Below are positions 10,204 to 19,197 of a DNA stretch of 64,000 bases, in pieces. Within the stretch, counting starts at the first letter, position 1. Each line of letters begins with the position of its first letter. The stretch comes from Myxococcota bacterium (GTDB taxonomy: Bacteria; Myxococcota; XYA12-FULL-58-9; JALHOP01): positions 62,001-126,000 of the forward strand of contig JALHOP010000009.1 in assembly GCA_022842935.1 (NCBI GenBank). The letters are read 5' to 3'. Below the pieces are notes generated by a model. It saw nothing but the letters and a program-made list of their open reading frames with translations. It was not told the DNA's origin and searched no databases. Made by a program: the position numbers and the translations under genes.

Positions 10204-10649
10204 TCTTCACCATCGGCTACGAACGGGCCACGCCAAAGACGCTCCTCGTGGCGCTCGAGCAAGCGAAGGTCCAGACGCTCATTGACGTGCGCGAGCTCCC
10301 CGCTTCGCGTCGGCCCGGGTTCTCCAAGAAAGCGCTTAGCCTCGCGCTCGCGACGCGGGGCATCGCCTATGAGCATCTGCGCGGACTCGGCACCCCCAAA
10401 GAAGGCCGCGAGGCCAACAAGCGCGGCGATATGACCACCTTTTGGCGAATCGTCGATGAGAAGCTCGCGACCGACGAGGCGCAGGCCGACCTACAGCGCG
10501 CGCGTGCGCTCGTCGCGCAGGGTACCGTCTGTTTGCTCTGCCTCGAGGCCGACCACACCACCTGTCACCGCGATCGGGTCGCCGGGATACTTGCGAAGGC
10601 GACCACTGAAGCGGTCACGCATCTCCACCTCGAGTTTCCGCTCGCCTGA
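10200..10649 (+). CDS. DUF488 family protein
   Basis: A 149-residue cytosolic protein with the DUF488 pattern: TIGYERATPK near the start, DVRELPASRRPGFSKK, YEHLRGLGTP, and CLLCLEADHTTCHRDRVAG with clustered cysteines and histidines near residues 108-122. The biochemical function of the family is not established. Its ATG overlaps the kinase stop by four bases, making it the last gene of the plus-strand pilD operon. It is convergent with the response regulator gene that follows. Confidence 0.9.
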   Translation: MIFTIGYERATPKTLLVALEQAKVQTLIDVRELPASRRPGFSKKALSLALATRGIAYEHLRGLGTPKEGREANKRGDMTTFWRIVDEKLATDEAQADLQRARALVAQGTVCLLCLEADHTTCHRDRVAGILAKATTEAVTHLHLEFPLA

Positions 10650-10722
10650 CCTTGGGGGGCGCTCCTTTTGTGCCGCGTCTGGCGGACAGTGTCGATTGCC
10701 AGAGCTTGCTCGGAACGCGAGC

Positions 10723-11994
10723 TCAGGTGCGTGGAATGATCAGATCGAGCGCGATCAACGAGTAGATGACGCGCAGCGCGTCTGGCGGGTCGAGAGGCAT
10801 GGTGCCGAGCAGCTCGCGCGTCGTGCGTCCGTCGCGCATCTGCTGTAGCGCGTCGAGCTCGAGCTTGGTGAAGCGCAGGCCCCGTAGGTCGATCTGCGGA
10901 TCGCGGTAGGTCAGAGGCACGTCGAGGATTGGCACCATCAGCGAGCGCAAGCGCGTCTCGTCGAACGCTCGCCGGATACCCTCGACGACCAGCGCTCCGC
11001 CACGCCACTCGATCTGCACGCCATCGCGCATCTCAGGAGCAATCGAGGAGTTGAAGCGATATTCGCCCGCGTCCCAAAGGAAGACCTCGAAGAGCTTGGT
11101 TTCGAGCTGCATCTCGAGGCCGAACTGCAGGTTCTTGTCGGTGACGACGTTCATCTCGACCAGGACCTGGCCCTGGCGCTTGCCCGAGCTCTTCATGCGC
11201 TTGATCGACTCGGTACACTGGTCGGCGGAAATCAGACGCTCCCGCACCAGCAAGCGTCCCAGACACTCGCTCACCAGGTTCGACTTCACCGCGACGACCT
11301 CGCCGGCGTCCATATAGATGATCTTCTTGACCTTGTCGTTCCGCAATAGCAGAGCGCCGGTTTCTTTCTGGCGCCAAAGCTTGCCAAGGACCGGCGCGAC
11401 CGGGGTCTTCTTGATGGAGCCCTGCAAGACGAAGGCGCTCTGCTTGAACTCCTCGCGCGCCGCGGCCTCGACCTCGGCTTTCTCTTCGCGGGCTTCGGGC
11501 TCGACCAGGCGTTCTTCACGCGGTGACAAGGGCGCGGCACTCGACCGCTCGATGTGCGGTACCTCTTCGACGGCCGACACCTCGTCGCGTTCGGTGGAGC
11601 GTCGGCGCTTCTTGCCGGCGCCCACGGCGTCTTCCACGAGGCTGAGCAGCTGGGTCGGCTGCAGTGGCTTGTCGAGGTACTCGATGACGCCGAAACGCTG
11701 CGCCATCTCGCTACGGTGATTGCGGCTGCGATAAATGCCGCTCATCATGATGACGGGGAGCTCGGTCAGGTCGGCGTCGCTGCGGAGCTGCTCAAGCAGT
11801 GCAAAGCCGTTGATGTGCGGTATCAAGACGTCGAGCAAAAGAAGATCGATGTCGCCTTCACGAAGGCGCTCGAGCGCTTGGCGGCCATTGCGCGACGTAT
11901 CGACCTCGTAGCCGCGCTCTTCGAGCAGATCGACGAGCATGGTCTGCACGGCGCGGTCGTCATCCACGACCAGAATCTTCGGCATGCGAGCCAC
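10723..11994 (-). CDS. Response regulator with C-terminal PATAN/DUF4388-type domain
   Basis: A 423-residue protein. A CheY-like receiver (residues 4-125) has DDD near residue 11, the phosphoacceptor Asp in LLLLDVLIP, a Ser in MMSG and Lys in LDKPL. A charged linker (about 130-190) leads to a domain like DUF4388/PATAN, with LRNDKVKKIIYMDAGEVV and later GQVLVEMNVV, a module common in myxobacterial and cyanobacterial signalling proteins. No DNA-binding domain is visible, so output is probably by protein contact. The start is either GTG 11994 or ATG 11985; the receiver fold begins at MPKILVVDD, favouring the latter. It is monocistronic. Confidence 0.85.
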   Translation of the reverse strand: MARMPKILVVDDDRAVQTMLVDLLEERGYEVDTSRNGRQALERLREGDIDLLLLDVLIPHINGFALLEQLRSDADLTELPVIMMSGIYRSRNHRSEMAQRFGVIEYLDKPLQPTQLLSLVEDAVGAGKKRRRSTERDEVSAVEEVPHIERSSAAPLSPREERLVEPEAREEKAEVEAAAREEFKQSAFVLQGSIKKTPVAPVLGKLWRQKETGALLLRNDKVKKIIYMDAGEVVAVKSNLVSECLGRLLVRERLISADQCTESIKRMKSSGKRQGQVLVEMNVVTDKNLQFGLEMQLETKLFEVFLWDAGEYRFNSSIAPEMRDGVQIEWRGGALVVEGIRRAFDETRLRSLMVPILDVPLTYRDPQIDLRGLRFTKLELDALQQMRDGRTTRELLGTMPLDPPDALRVIYSLIALDLIIPRT

Positions 11995-12059
11995 GAGTAT
12001 TACAAAGGTTCGAGGGAAACGCTAACTTCCGGCGTCTCGTGCCAAGACCTTGGCTAGCT

Positions 12060-12926
12060 TCAGGCCTGTGCGGACACGATCGGCAGACGAGCGTGCGAGG
12101 CCGCGACAGCGTCCGGCTCGGCCGGCTCCACAGGCTCGGTGAGCTCGGGCAAGTCTGCGGCGCCCTCTGTGAACCATGGGTGGAGCGCCCGATCGAGCAA
12201 GTGCGACGGCCGGACGTTTCCGAGCGACGCCAGAATGCTCTGCTTGATGCGCATCTCGGGGTACTTGGCGTCCATCTCGGTCAAAAGGTTCTTCACGGCC
12301 TTGCGCTGCTTTTCCTGCGAACCGCAAAGCTTGCAGGGCACGACCGGGAATTTGTAGTTGTCCGACAGCTCGATGAGCTCGGCCTCGGGTACGTAGGCGA
12401 GTGGTCGGATCAGCTCCTGGGCCCCGTCTTCGCTCTTCAAGCGCGGCGGCATGGTTTTGATTTGGCCGGCAAAGAACATGTTGAGAATGACCGTCTCGGC
12501 GAGATCGTCGGCGTGATGTCCCAACGCGACCTTGTTGCAGCCGTGACGGATAGCCGCCTTGTAAAGAATGGCCCGTCGGAAGCGCGAGCAGAGGGAGCAG
12601 TAGATTTTGCCGGGCTCGGTTTTCTCGACGACGCGGGTGTACGTGTCCTGGTACTCGACCTCGTAGGGGACCCCGAGGGTCTTCATGTGCCCTTCGATGG
12701 GGTGCGTGTCGTGGCCCGGTTGCCCCTGATCGAGGTGATACGCGACGAGCTCGATGCGGAAGGGTGCGGCCGCTTGAATGCGCTTGAGCGCCCAAGCGAG
12801 GGCATAGCTATCCTTGCCTCCCGACAGGGCGACGAGGATCTTGTCGTCAGGTTTGAGCAGCGCAAAGTCCTTGCAGGCGCGGTGGACGGCTTTGAGAATG
12901 CGGTGCTCGAGGCGTTTGGGGTGCAT
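12060..12926 (-). CDS. ttcA: tRNA 2-thiocytidine(32) synthetase TtcA
   Basis: A 288-residue ATP-dependent enzyme that thiolates cytidine 32 of certain tRNAs using a 4Fe-4S cluster. Visible motifs are the PP-loop SGGKDS (35-40), C110-x2-C113 (YCSLC) and C198-x2-C201 (CKLCG), as in TtcA. The pyrophosphatase-like GHHADDLAET is also present. The length is close to the family norm with a short low-complexity tail. It is divergent from the cobalamin adenosyltransferase gene with 61 bases between the starts. Confidence 0.94.
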   Translation of the reverse strand: MHPKRLEHRILKAVHRACKDFALLKPDDKILVALSGGKDSYALAWALKRIQAAAPFRIELVAYHLDQGQPGHDTHPIEGHMKTLGVPYEVEYQDTYTRVVEKTEPGKIYCSLCSRFRRAILYKAAIRHGCNKVALGHHADDLAETVILNMFFAGQIKTMPPRLKSEDGAQELIRPLAYVPEAELIELSDNYKFPVVPCKLCGSQEKQRKAVKNLLTEMDAKYPEMRIKQSILASLGNVRPSHLLDRALHPWFTEGAADLPELTEPVEPAEPDAVAASHARLPIVSAQA

Positions 12927-12987
12927 CTGGGCGTCGGCGTATAGCGATATCGACGCGATTTCTCAATCCTCCGCGAGGCGAGCCTGG

Positions 12988-13548
12988 ATGACGTTCAAAA
13001 TCTATACAAAGACCGGCGACGAGGGTGACACCGGCCTGTTCGGTGGCCAGCGCGTTCGCAAAGACCATATCCGAGTCGAGACCTATGGGACCGTCGACGA
13101 GCTAAACGCCGCCCTGGGCATGGCGCGAGCCTTGAATCCGCCGCATCAAATCGACGGATTGCTTGCGACCCTGCAGAGCCTGCTGTTCGAGCTGGGGGCC
13201 GAGCTTGCCACCCCGCCCGACAAGAAGAAGCGGCCAAACGGGGTCATGCCGGCCGACATCACGCTCATGGAAGAGGCTATCGACCGCGCCGAGGGCGAGT
13301 TACCACCCCTCAAATCGTTCATTTTGCCGGGCGGCCACCCGGTCGCTGCCGCCCTTCATCAGGCCCGCGGTGTTTGCCGCCGGGCCGAGCGGCTGTGCGT
13401 GACTCTGCGCACCGAGGAGCCAGAGACGGCGGAGACGACCGTGGTTTTCCTCAATCGGCTATCCGATCTCTTGTTCGTTTATGCGCGCTACGCAAATCAC
13501 CTTGCCGGCGTTCCCGATGTGGCTTGGCAGGCAAGGCTATTGCGTTGA
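12988..13548 (+). CDS. Cob(I)yrinic acid a,c-diamide adenosyltransferase, PduO type
   Basis: A 186-residue enzyme that transfers the adenosyl group of ATP to cob(I)alamin, the last step in making coenzyme B12. The N-terminal ATP-binding stretch TKTGDEGDTGLFGG, the central RGVCRRAER and the FLNRLSDLLFVYAR helix are hallmarks of the PduO/MMAB family. I start at ATG 12988, nine bases after GAGG and just before the conserved FKIYTKTGD. The frame runs further upstream but shows no homology there. A FecCD/BtuCD-type importer is encoded about 12 kb away, so B12 salvage is possible though unproven. Confidence 0.94.
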   Translation: MTFKIYTKTGDEGDTGLFGGQRVRKDHIRVETYGTVDELNAALGMARALNPPHQIDGLLATLQSLLFELGAELATPPDKKKRPNGVMPADITLMEEAIDRAEGELPPLKSFILPGGHPVAAALHQARGVCRRAERLCVTLRTEEPETAETTVVFLNRLSDLLFVYARYANHLAGVPDVAWQARLLR

Positions 13549-13613
13549 CCCAAGCGTCGGCGCTACGCATCGCAGCTGCATTAGTCGTCCACAAAAACGA
13601 TCCGAGGTTGCCC

Positions 13614-14120
13614 ATGGCCGCCAAGAAGAAAAAGAAGAAGACCGCTCCGAAGAAGAAAGCCGGCAACAAGAAGGCCGCTAAAGCGGGCAAGAAGAAAGCC
13701 GCGAAGAAGAAGGTCGCCAAAAAAGCGGCCAAGAAGAAGCCCGCGGCCAAGAAGTCGGCCAAGCCGGCGAAGAAGGCAGCGGCGAAAAAGCCCGCCCCGA
13801 AGAAGGCCGCCGCCAAGAAGCCCGCCGCCAAAAAGGCCGCGGCGCCGAAGCCCGAGAAGCGTGACACGACCATCGGCATGACTGCCCCGATCGCCATGCC
13901 GAGCTCGAACGACACGCGTGGGGGCTCCTACGGTGGCTCGCAAGGCGGTGGCGACGATGGCGACGAAGACGCGGCTCCCGCAGTCGCCAAGGGCGGCGAA
14001 GCTGACTCGGAGATGACCGAAGACTTCGGTGATGACGAGGGTGGCTGGGCCGGCGGCGATAGCGACGACGAAGACGACGCCTCCGACGAGGAGGAAGAAG
14101 AAGAAGGCGGTGACTACTGA
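13614..14120 (+). CDS. Histone H1-like Lys/Ala-rich protein with acidic tail
   Basis: A 168-residue protein of two opposite halves. Residues 2-84 are almost entirely Lys, Ala and Pro in KKAAKK/AAKKP-type repeats, as in bacterial H1-like (Hc1/AlgP-type) proteins. Residues 85-115 form a neutral linker. Residues 116-168 are Gly-, Asp- and Glu-rich, ending in a run of Glu and GGDY. The basic half should bind DNA or RNA without sequence specificity. The acidic tail could mask it or bind protein partners. ATG 13614 is preceded by GAGG at six bases. The stop overlaps the GTG of the amidase gene. Low-complexity repeats make homology searches unreliable. Confidence 0.85.
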   Translation: MAAKKKKKKTAPKKKAGNKKAAKAGKKKAAKKKVAKKAAKKKPAAKKSAKPAKKAAAKKPAPKKAAAKKPAAKKAAAPKPEKRDTTIGMTAPIAMPSSNDTRGGSYGGSQGGGDDGDEDAAPAVAKGGEADSEMTEDFGDDEGGWAGGDSDDEDDASDEEEEEEGGDY

Positions 14121-14925
14121 TTCAGTAGTCGTCGCGGCGGTGCAGACAAGGAGCACCGCCGACGTCGCCACCAATCTGGCGTCGGCCTTGGAACATGCCG
14201 AAAGGGCGGCCAAGGCCGGTGCCTCGATCGTGGCGCTTCCGGAGACCTTTGGGATTCTGGCCGAACGTGGGGGCCTCGCCGAAGCGAGACCTCTCGAGGG
14301 TCACCCCCACCTAGCGGGCCTGGTGTCGCTCGCCAAGCGTCATGGTGTGTATGTCTTAGCGGGCAGCGTGCCCGAGACCGGTCACGACGCAAATCACTTC
14401 TACAACACCTCGACGATGATCTCTCCGGAAGGGAAAGTCATCGCGGCCTACCGCAAAATCCACATGTTCGACGCGACGCTCGCCGGCGGTCAGGTGCTGC
14501 GTGAGTCCGACAGCGTGTCCGCCGGTAAAGACATCGTGGTGACCGAGCCAATCCACGGCTTCAAGGTCGGCATGAGCATCTGTTACGACCTGCGGTTCCC
14601 CGAGCTCTATCGCGGGCTCGTCGATCGCGGTGCGCACCTCATCGCGATCCCGGCCGCGTTCACCCTCCACACCGGCAAAGATCACTGGGAGCCACTCGTT
14701 CGTGCACGCGCCATCGAGAGCCAGTGTTACGTGGTCGCGCCCGCGCAATGGGGCGAACATGGTGGCGGCCGCTCGTCGTGGGGCAAGTCGATGATCGTCG
14801 ACCCGTGGGGCACGACGCTCGCGGTAGCGCCGGAGAGCGAGGGCTTCATCATGGCACCGATCGCGATGAGCTTCCTGCAGAGCGTCCGGGACCGCGTGCC
14901 AAGCCTCAAACACCGTAGGCTCTGA
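14110..14925 (+). CDS. Carbon-nitrogen hydrolase (nitrilase superfamily)
   Basis: A 271-residue amidase with the Glu-Lys-Cys triad: Glu45 in LPETFG, Lys116 in YRKIHMF, Cys158 in SICYDLRFPELYR. The CYDLRFPELYR box is characteristic of the Nit1 branch, whose members include deaminated-glutathione amidase; that activity is a reasonable but unproven assignment. I take GTG 14110 as start because VAAVQTRS, the first beta strand, follows directly and the GTG overlaps the previous stop by 11 bases. The frame is open from 14029, but that part only mirrors the acidic tail of the preceding gene. Confidence 0.92.
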   Translation: MTTDSVVVAAVQTRSTADVATNLASALEHAERAAKAGASIVALPETFGILAERGGLAEARPLEGHPHLAGLVSLAKRHGVYVLAGSVPETGHDANHFYNTSTMISPEGKVIAAYRKIHMFDATLAGGQVLRESDSVSAGKDIVVTEPIHGFKVGMSICYDLRFPELYRGLVDRGAHLIAIPAAFTLHTGKDHWEPLVRARAIESQCYVVAPAQWGEHGGGRSSWGKSMIVDPWGTTLAVAPESEGFIMAPIAMSFLQSVRDRVPSLKHRRL

Positions 14926-15109
14926 GCGGACGACGACCCGCGTGTCGGGGTAGGCGAGCCTCACCCCCGCGCAAAGCCCGAGGTCTGCTCGACCACTGGG
15001 TTGTCTCGCCCCAGCCGTAATCGGCTGAATTCGACGATCCGCGCGCCTTGGTGATGCAGACCGAGACGGCCCGTCGTTTGCACAGCAGGTCACTGCGGGA
15101 GCCGCCGAC

Positions 15110-16192
15110 ATGCAAACCTCCGAACGAATCCTCTTTGTCGATGACGATGCCATGGTGCGGTCCGCTTTCGCTCGGTCGCTGCGCAGGCAGGGCTTCGAAG
15201 TCGACCTCGCCGGCGGTGAAGAAGAAGCGACAAGGCTTGTCTCGGAGCATCAATACGCCGTCATCGCCGCCGACTACCGCATGCCCGACATCGACGGCCT
15301 CAATCTCGTTGGTCACCTGCGCGGGTTCCAGCCGGATGCCACGTATATGCTGGTAAGTGGCGAATGCGATCTCGACCTCGCACTCCAAGCGGTCAACGAG
15401 TTCGCTGTCTCGTACGTCATCGCGAAGCCCTGGGACATCGAGGAGCTCAGCTCGATGTTGCGCCGCTCGATCGAGACGCATTGCGAGAAGGTCGGCCAGC
15501 GTAAGCTCCAAGCCGTGAAGATGAACGCCACGCGCGAGATCGACGCGCAGCGCCGGAGCCTGCAGAGCACGGCCTTGGCCACCGAAGCGAGTATGGCCGA
15601 GGTGCTCCTGAATACGTTGAACCTTCGCGACAACGAAACGCGTGGTCACTGCAAGCGCGTGGCTGCCTACGCGAAGCTCATTGCCGATGCCCTTGGCATC
15701 AAGGGCCAGCCTTTGACCTCCATCGAGCAAGGGGCATTGCTCCACGACATCGGTAAAGTCGGCATCCCCGACAGCATCCTCAAGAAGCCAGACCGACTGA
15801 CCGACGAAGACTGGCAGGTCATGAAGCGCCACACGACGATCGGCGCTCAGCTCCTCGACGGCATCGAGGCCATGAAATATGCGCGCGCCATCGTCCTGCA
15901 GCATCACGAGCGCTGGGACGGGGGCGGCTATCCGAGTGGTCTTGCCGGTGAGGAAATCGTCCTCGGCGCTCGCATCTTTGCCGTCGTCGACGCGCTCGAT
16001 GCGATTCTGTCGGACCGCCCGTATCGCCCGGCGCGCGATATCGACACGGCCATTGCGGAGATCGAGAGCTGCTCGAGCTCGCAGTTCGACCCCAACGTGG
16101 TGCGCGCCTTCTTGAGCATCCCGAAAGAGAAGTGGCTCGAGATCCGGGTGCTGTACCCGGACGAGCAGAAGCTGACGGTAAGCTCTGCCTAG
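15110..16192 (+). CDS. Response regulator with HD-GYP phosphodiesterase domain
   Basis: A 360-residue protein. The receiver domain (1-125) has DDD at 11-13 and phosphoacceptor Asp55 in AADYRMPD. A helical linker follows. The HD-GYP domain (about 160-350) has the HD pair in LLHDIGKVGIP (212-213), HHERWDGGGYPSG with the GYP signature (273-275) and the metal-ligand histidines. HD-GYP proteins hydrolyse cyclic di-GMP or cGAMP-type dinucleotides. It stands alone, with GGAG about ten bases before ATG 15110. Preceding bases 14926-15109 contain a small CAGCCG/CGGCTG inverted repeat at 15012-15027 and no gene. Confidence 0.93.
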   Translation: MQTSERILFVDDDAMVRSAFARSLRRQGFEVDLAGGEEEATRLVSEHQYAVIAADYRMPDIDGLNLVGHLRGFQPDATYMLVSGECDLDLALQAVNEFAVSYVIAKPWDIEELSSMLRRSIETHCEKVGQRKLQAVKMNATREIDAQRRSLQSTALATEASMAEVLLNTLNLRDNETRGHCKRVAAYAKLIADALGIKGQPLTSIEQGALLHDIGKVGIPDSILKKPDRLTDEDWQVMKRHTTIGAQLLDGIEAMKYARAIVLQHHERWDGGGYPSGLAGEEIVLGARIFAVVDALDAILSDRPYRPARDIDTAIAEIESCSSSQFDPNVVRAFLSIPKEKWLEIRVLYPDEQKLTVSSA

Positions 16193-16399
16193 TGTTCGTG
16201 CTCCCAACGGGCGTAGACCGCTCTGACCACCTTGGCTGCCATCGAGCCTCTCAAGCACATCATCGAGCTCCGTCGCCTTGAACGCCCCCGACTTGTGCTA
16301 CTGGCGTTCATGTTGGCATGAGGTATGATGTGGTGAACCCCAAGGTCGCGTACGCTATCGCGGCTGACGCGGTACTCCTTCACCGCTGAAGGTCTCGCA

Positions 16400-16615
16400 A
16401 TGAAGGTGGCTGTCCCCGACAAGCTCGACCTCAATAACGACGTTCCTGATCTCGCGTTGCATGCGAAGTCGATGCAGCACGATATGGGGAACTTCCCATG
16501 GATCGCGGCCGCCGCATGCAGTGCCGATGGCAACCTCGTAACCGTCGACGTCTGTAAGACCTTCGTGGTTACTGTCGATCTCGTCACCAGCACCCACAAG
16601 GTCACAAAACGCTGA
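16400..16615 (+). CDS. Small hypothetical protein upstream of lipoprotein gene
   Basis: A 71-residue open frame from ATG 16400 with mostly G/C third positions, in keeping with real genes here. It has no signal peptide or known domain; it contains a short hydrophobic middle (PWIAAAACSADG) and a valine-rich end. Its TGA overlaps the apparent CTG start of the following lipoprotein gene in a CTGA arrangement, which suggests translational coupling. A TATGAT sequence at 16324-16329 could be a -10 element. I do not recognise a family, and the possibility that this is only leader sequence remains. Confidence 0.45.
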   Translation: MKVAVPDKLDLNNDVPDLALHAKSMQHDMGNFPWIAAAACSADGNLVTVDVCKTFVVTVDLVTSTHKVTKR

Positions 16616-18261
16616 AGCGCGTCTCAAAAACGTTCTGGCTTGCAAGCGGTCTCGCCGCAGCTGCCTGTGGGCGTGGCGGGTTCGAGAAAGGCGCGGCGCC
16701 CTGCGAAGCGACTGTCACGTTCACCGACGCCGCATCTGTGGTGTCCGAGGATAACGGCACCGGACGCATCGGTGTGACGTTGAACGGACAACGCTGTGGC
16801 GACGTAACGCTATCGGTCGTCGTCACTGGGGGAGATGCCACCTCGCTCATCGACTTTGTCGTACCAAACGCGAGCCCATTCGAGGATGCGACGTCTTCCA
16901 TAGCGTTCGACGTCGTCAATGACGGGGACGTAGAAGGTGAAGAGTCGTTTTCTGTCGCTATCGTGGACGTATCTGGCGCGGTCGTCGGCACCGCTTCTAC
17001 GCACACGGTGACGATTCGCGACGATGACTTCACACCGCTTACGCTACCTCAGGCTTGTGCGCCGCTGGGCGCTCTCGGAGCGCGCGAGATCGCCGTGTCA
17101 CCAGCGGACGCACCGAACCTCGGCGCCTTGGTCGCGGGCGCGCTGCCGGGAGACGCGTTCGTGTTCGCGAGTGGCCTCTACGTGCTCGACGAGTCCAATA
17201 CGATGGTCATTCGGAGAAACGGGGTTGTGGTCCGCTCTGCCAGCGGTCGGGCGGCGGACGTCATACTTGACCATGGGGCGCTCGACACAGGTCCGGTGTT
17301 TGATGTGCGAGCCGACAACGTAACCATTGCCGATCTTTCGATAAAGAACATCGGGGTGGGCGGCGCAGTCCGCTTTCGCGATGCGGATCGGAGTGTGAGA
17401 AACACGACGCTCTACAACGTCACCTTCACGCAACCGCACGGCAACGTGATTCAGACCCCGCCTGGCCCGGCGTATGCCGACAACGGTATGGTCGCTTGCT
17501 CGCGCTTCGTCCTCGATGACGAGCACCGCGACGCCTTGGAGCTCGCGGGCGAGTGTACCTTCGCCGTGCGCGCGGTCGCGCTTAACGCCGCACGGAACTG
17601 GAGCATCATCGGCAACGCGTTCTCCGGATTTTGGTGCAGCGCCGCGCTCGAGCTGGTGACCGTGCAGGCGACGCTAAACACGCGCGACCTACGCGTCGAA
17701 AGGAACACCTTCGTCGACAACTTCATCAGCATGCGTTTTGGTTTGGCGGAGTTCCGTCCAGCCGACGTGCGCACCTACGGCGACGAGGTGGCGACCTGCG
17801 GGTCGAGCTACGTCGACGTCATCGGCGTGGTCGCCCTTGCCAACTCCGTGTACTCACGCGTCGCGCCCCTCGACACCGGGCTTGCTGTCTGGAATGGGTG
17901 CAACGTGGATGTCGCCCACAATACGGTGGCGGCCCTCAGCACGCCGTTGTCGAGCGGCATCGAGTATCGCTACGCCACCTCGAGTGGCGCGCGTCTCGTC
18001 AACAACCTCGTCAGCCTTTCGTCCGGCGTCGCGTATCGGCAACGCGAGGGCGCGCCGCTTTCGCTGTCCGCCGGCAACGCGAGCGGACCCCCCGCAACGC
18101 ACTTCGTCGACCCAACGGCAGGCGATCTGCGCCTCATTGCGATTTCAAGCGCCGTCAACGGGGGCGACGCCACGGCCGCGCCCGAGCTCGTGACGGCGGA
18201 TATCGAGGGCGTTAGCCGGGATGCACTGCCAGACGCGGGTGCTTACGAATACGTGCCGTAG
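16612..18261 (+). CDS. Calx-beta plus beta-helix surface lipoprotein
   Basis: A predicted 549-residue lipoprotein. Reading from CTG 16612 gives a classical lipoprotein signal, MKRVSKTFWLASGLAAAAC, with lipidation at Cys19. The first ATG or GTG codons lie well inside the first domain, and an in-frame stop at 16555 with no ATG, GTG or TTG after it leaves CTG as the only start keeping the signal. Residues about 28-140 resemble a Calx-beta domain (EDNGTGRIGVTL, DGDVEGEESFSV). Residues about 160-520 look like a right-handed parallel beta-helix, and the end DALPDAGAYEY is the usual close of such choice-of-anchor proteins. It probably sits in the outer membrane. Confidence 0.75.
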   Translation: MKRVSKTFWLASGLAAAACGRGGFEKGAAPCEATVTFTDAASVVSEDNGTGRIGVTLNGQRCGDVTLSVVVTGGDATSLIDFVVPNASPFEDATSSIAFDVVNDGDVEGEESFSVAIVDVSGAVVGTASTHTVTIRDDDFTPLTLPQACAPLGALGAREIAVSPADAPNLGALVAGALPGDAFVFASGLYVLDESNTMVIRRNGVVVRSASGRAADVILDHGALDTGPVFDVRADNVTIADLSIKNIGVGGAVRFRDADRSVRNTTLYNVTFTQPHGNVIQTPPGPAYADNGMVACSRFVLDDEHRDALELAGECTFAVRAVALNAARNWSIIGNAFSGFWCSAALELVTVQATLNTRDLRVERNTFVDNFISMRFGLAEFRPADVRTYGDEVATCGSSYVDVIGVVALANSVYSRVAPLDTGLAVWNGCNVDVAHNTVAALSTPLSSGIEYRYATSSGARLVNNLVSLSSGVAYRQREGAPLSLSAGNASGPPATHFVDPTAGDLRLIAISSAVNGGDATAAPELVTADIEGVSRDALPDAGAYEYVP

Positions 18262-18383
18262 CACGAGGCTGCGACTGTCCGACCACCAAGATCGGATGCA
18301 AGCGGAGCGGACATCCGCACCTTGTAGTAGATCCCTCGAGACCCCATGCGCTGGTTGGACCCGACCTCAACCAGAAACCGGTC

Positions 18384-19187
18384 TTACGAGAAGACCGCCT
18401 CGAAGACATCGCCGACGTGAAGCGTCGCCCCGGCGCCCTCGCCGACGGCGACGTTCATGCCGAACTTCACCCCCCGAATCGATCGGTCGTTGCGGTAGCG
18501 TGCAAGAGTCCGCAAGGGCTCCGAGCGGTCGTCGCGCTGGCCGGTCATCTGGTCGGTGGTCGTGACCACGCAGCGGACGCAAGGCTTCACGCCGCGCAGC
18601 ACCACACCAGGACGCTGCGCCCGCACAAGCGCATCTTCGCCATAGGCAGGGATGCCGTCGACGACGATGTTCGGGCGAAAACGCATCATGGGTACGGGCT
18701 CGGGGAGCCGCTCGTTCAAGTCGTTGAGCGAGGCCTCGCCAACGAGCAGTAGCGGATAGCCATCAGCGAACGCGAGCGGGCCGGTCTGGCCCCCGTAGGA
18801 GAACGAGCGCTGCCATCGTGGCCCCGCCCGGACGAGGCGCACAGGCCGGCCAAGCAAGCGGCCGAGCCATACCGCAGCTTCGTCACCAGTATCAGCGCCG
18901 ATGCCGCGCGAGCTCCACACTTGAACCTCGCGCGGGCGGCCCGGCGCGTCGAGTTGCACCACGAGCTCCTCGCGGTCGTCGCTTGCGAGCACCAGCGTAT
19001 TGCCGCGATAGAGGGCATCGATGCGGGCGAGCTCGGGTACGTCACGCTGCGTGAGGAACAGGCCCTTGTCGTCGACGATGACGAATTCGCGATCACCGCG
19101 GATGCCGGTGTCGCTCAAGCGGACCTCAGCGGCCTGCACACCGCGACACCCCTTCACCGGGTAGAACCACAGGCCGGTGACGCGCAT
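18384..19187 (-). CDS. MOSC domain protein
   Basis: A 267-residue protein with the N-terminal MOSC beta barrel (LWFYPVKGCRG, GDREFVIVDDKG) and a C-terminal MOSC domain carrying the conserved cysteine region KPCVRCVVTTTD. Relatives include the molybdenum cofactor sulfurase C-terminal part and mARC/YcbX proteins, which bind molybdenum cofactor and reduce N-hydroxylated compounds. Which activity this one has is not visible. It follows the tryptophan dioxygenase gene by ten bases and is probably cotranscribed. A CGGTCTT/AAGACCG hairpin overlaps its 3' end at 18379-18397. Confidence 0.9.
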   Translation of the reverse strand: MRVTGLWFYPVKGCRGVQAAEVRLSDTGIRGDREFVIVDDKGLFLTQRDVPELARIDALYRGNTLVLASDDREELVVQLDAPGRPREVQVWSSRGIGADTGDEAAVWLGRLLGRPVRLVRAGPRWQRSFSYGGQTGPLAFADGYPLLLVGEASLNDLNERLPEPVPMMRFRPNIVVDGIPAYGEDALVRAQRPGVVLRGVKPCVRCVVTTTDQMTGQRDDRSEPLRTLARYRNDRSIRGVKFGMNVAVGEGAGATLHVGDVFEAVFS

Positions 19188-19197
19188 CGATTGGTGC

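Noticed and set aside
13451-14213. Long Phe/Ala- and Leu/Gly-rich minus-strand frames over the H1-like gene
   Set aside because: They are the antisense reading of AAG/GCC repeats. The hydrophobic runs mirror Lys codons and have no start signals.
18379-18397. CGGTCTT/AAGACCG hairpin as terminator for the beta-helix lipoprotein gene
   Set aside because: It overlaps the MOSC coding end and lacks a U-run, so coding constraint could explain it.
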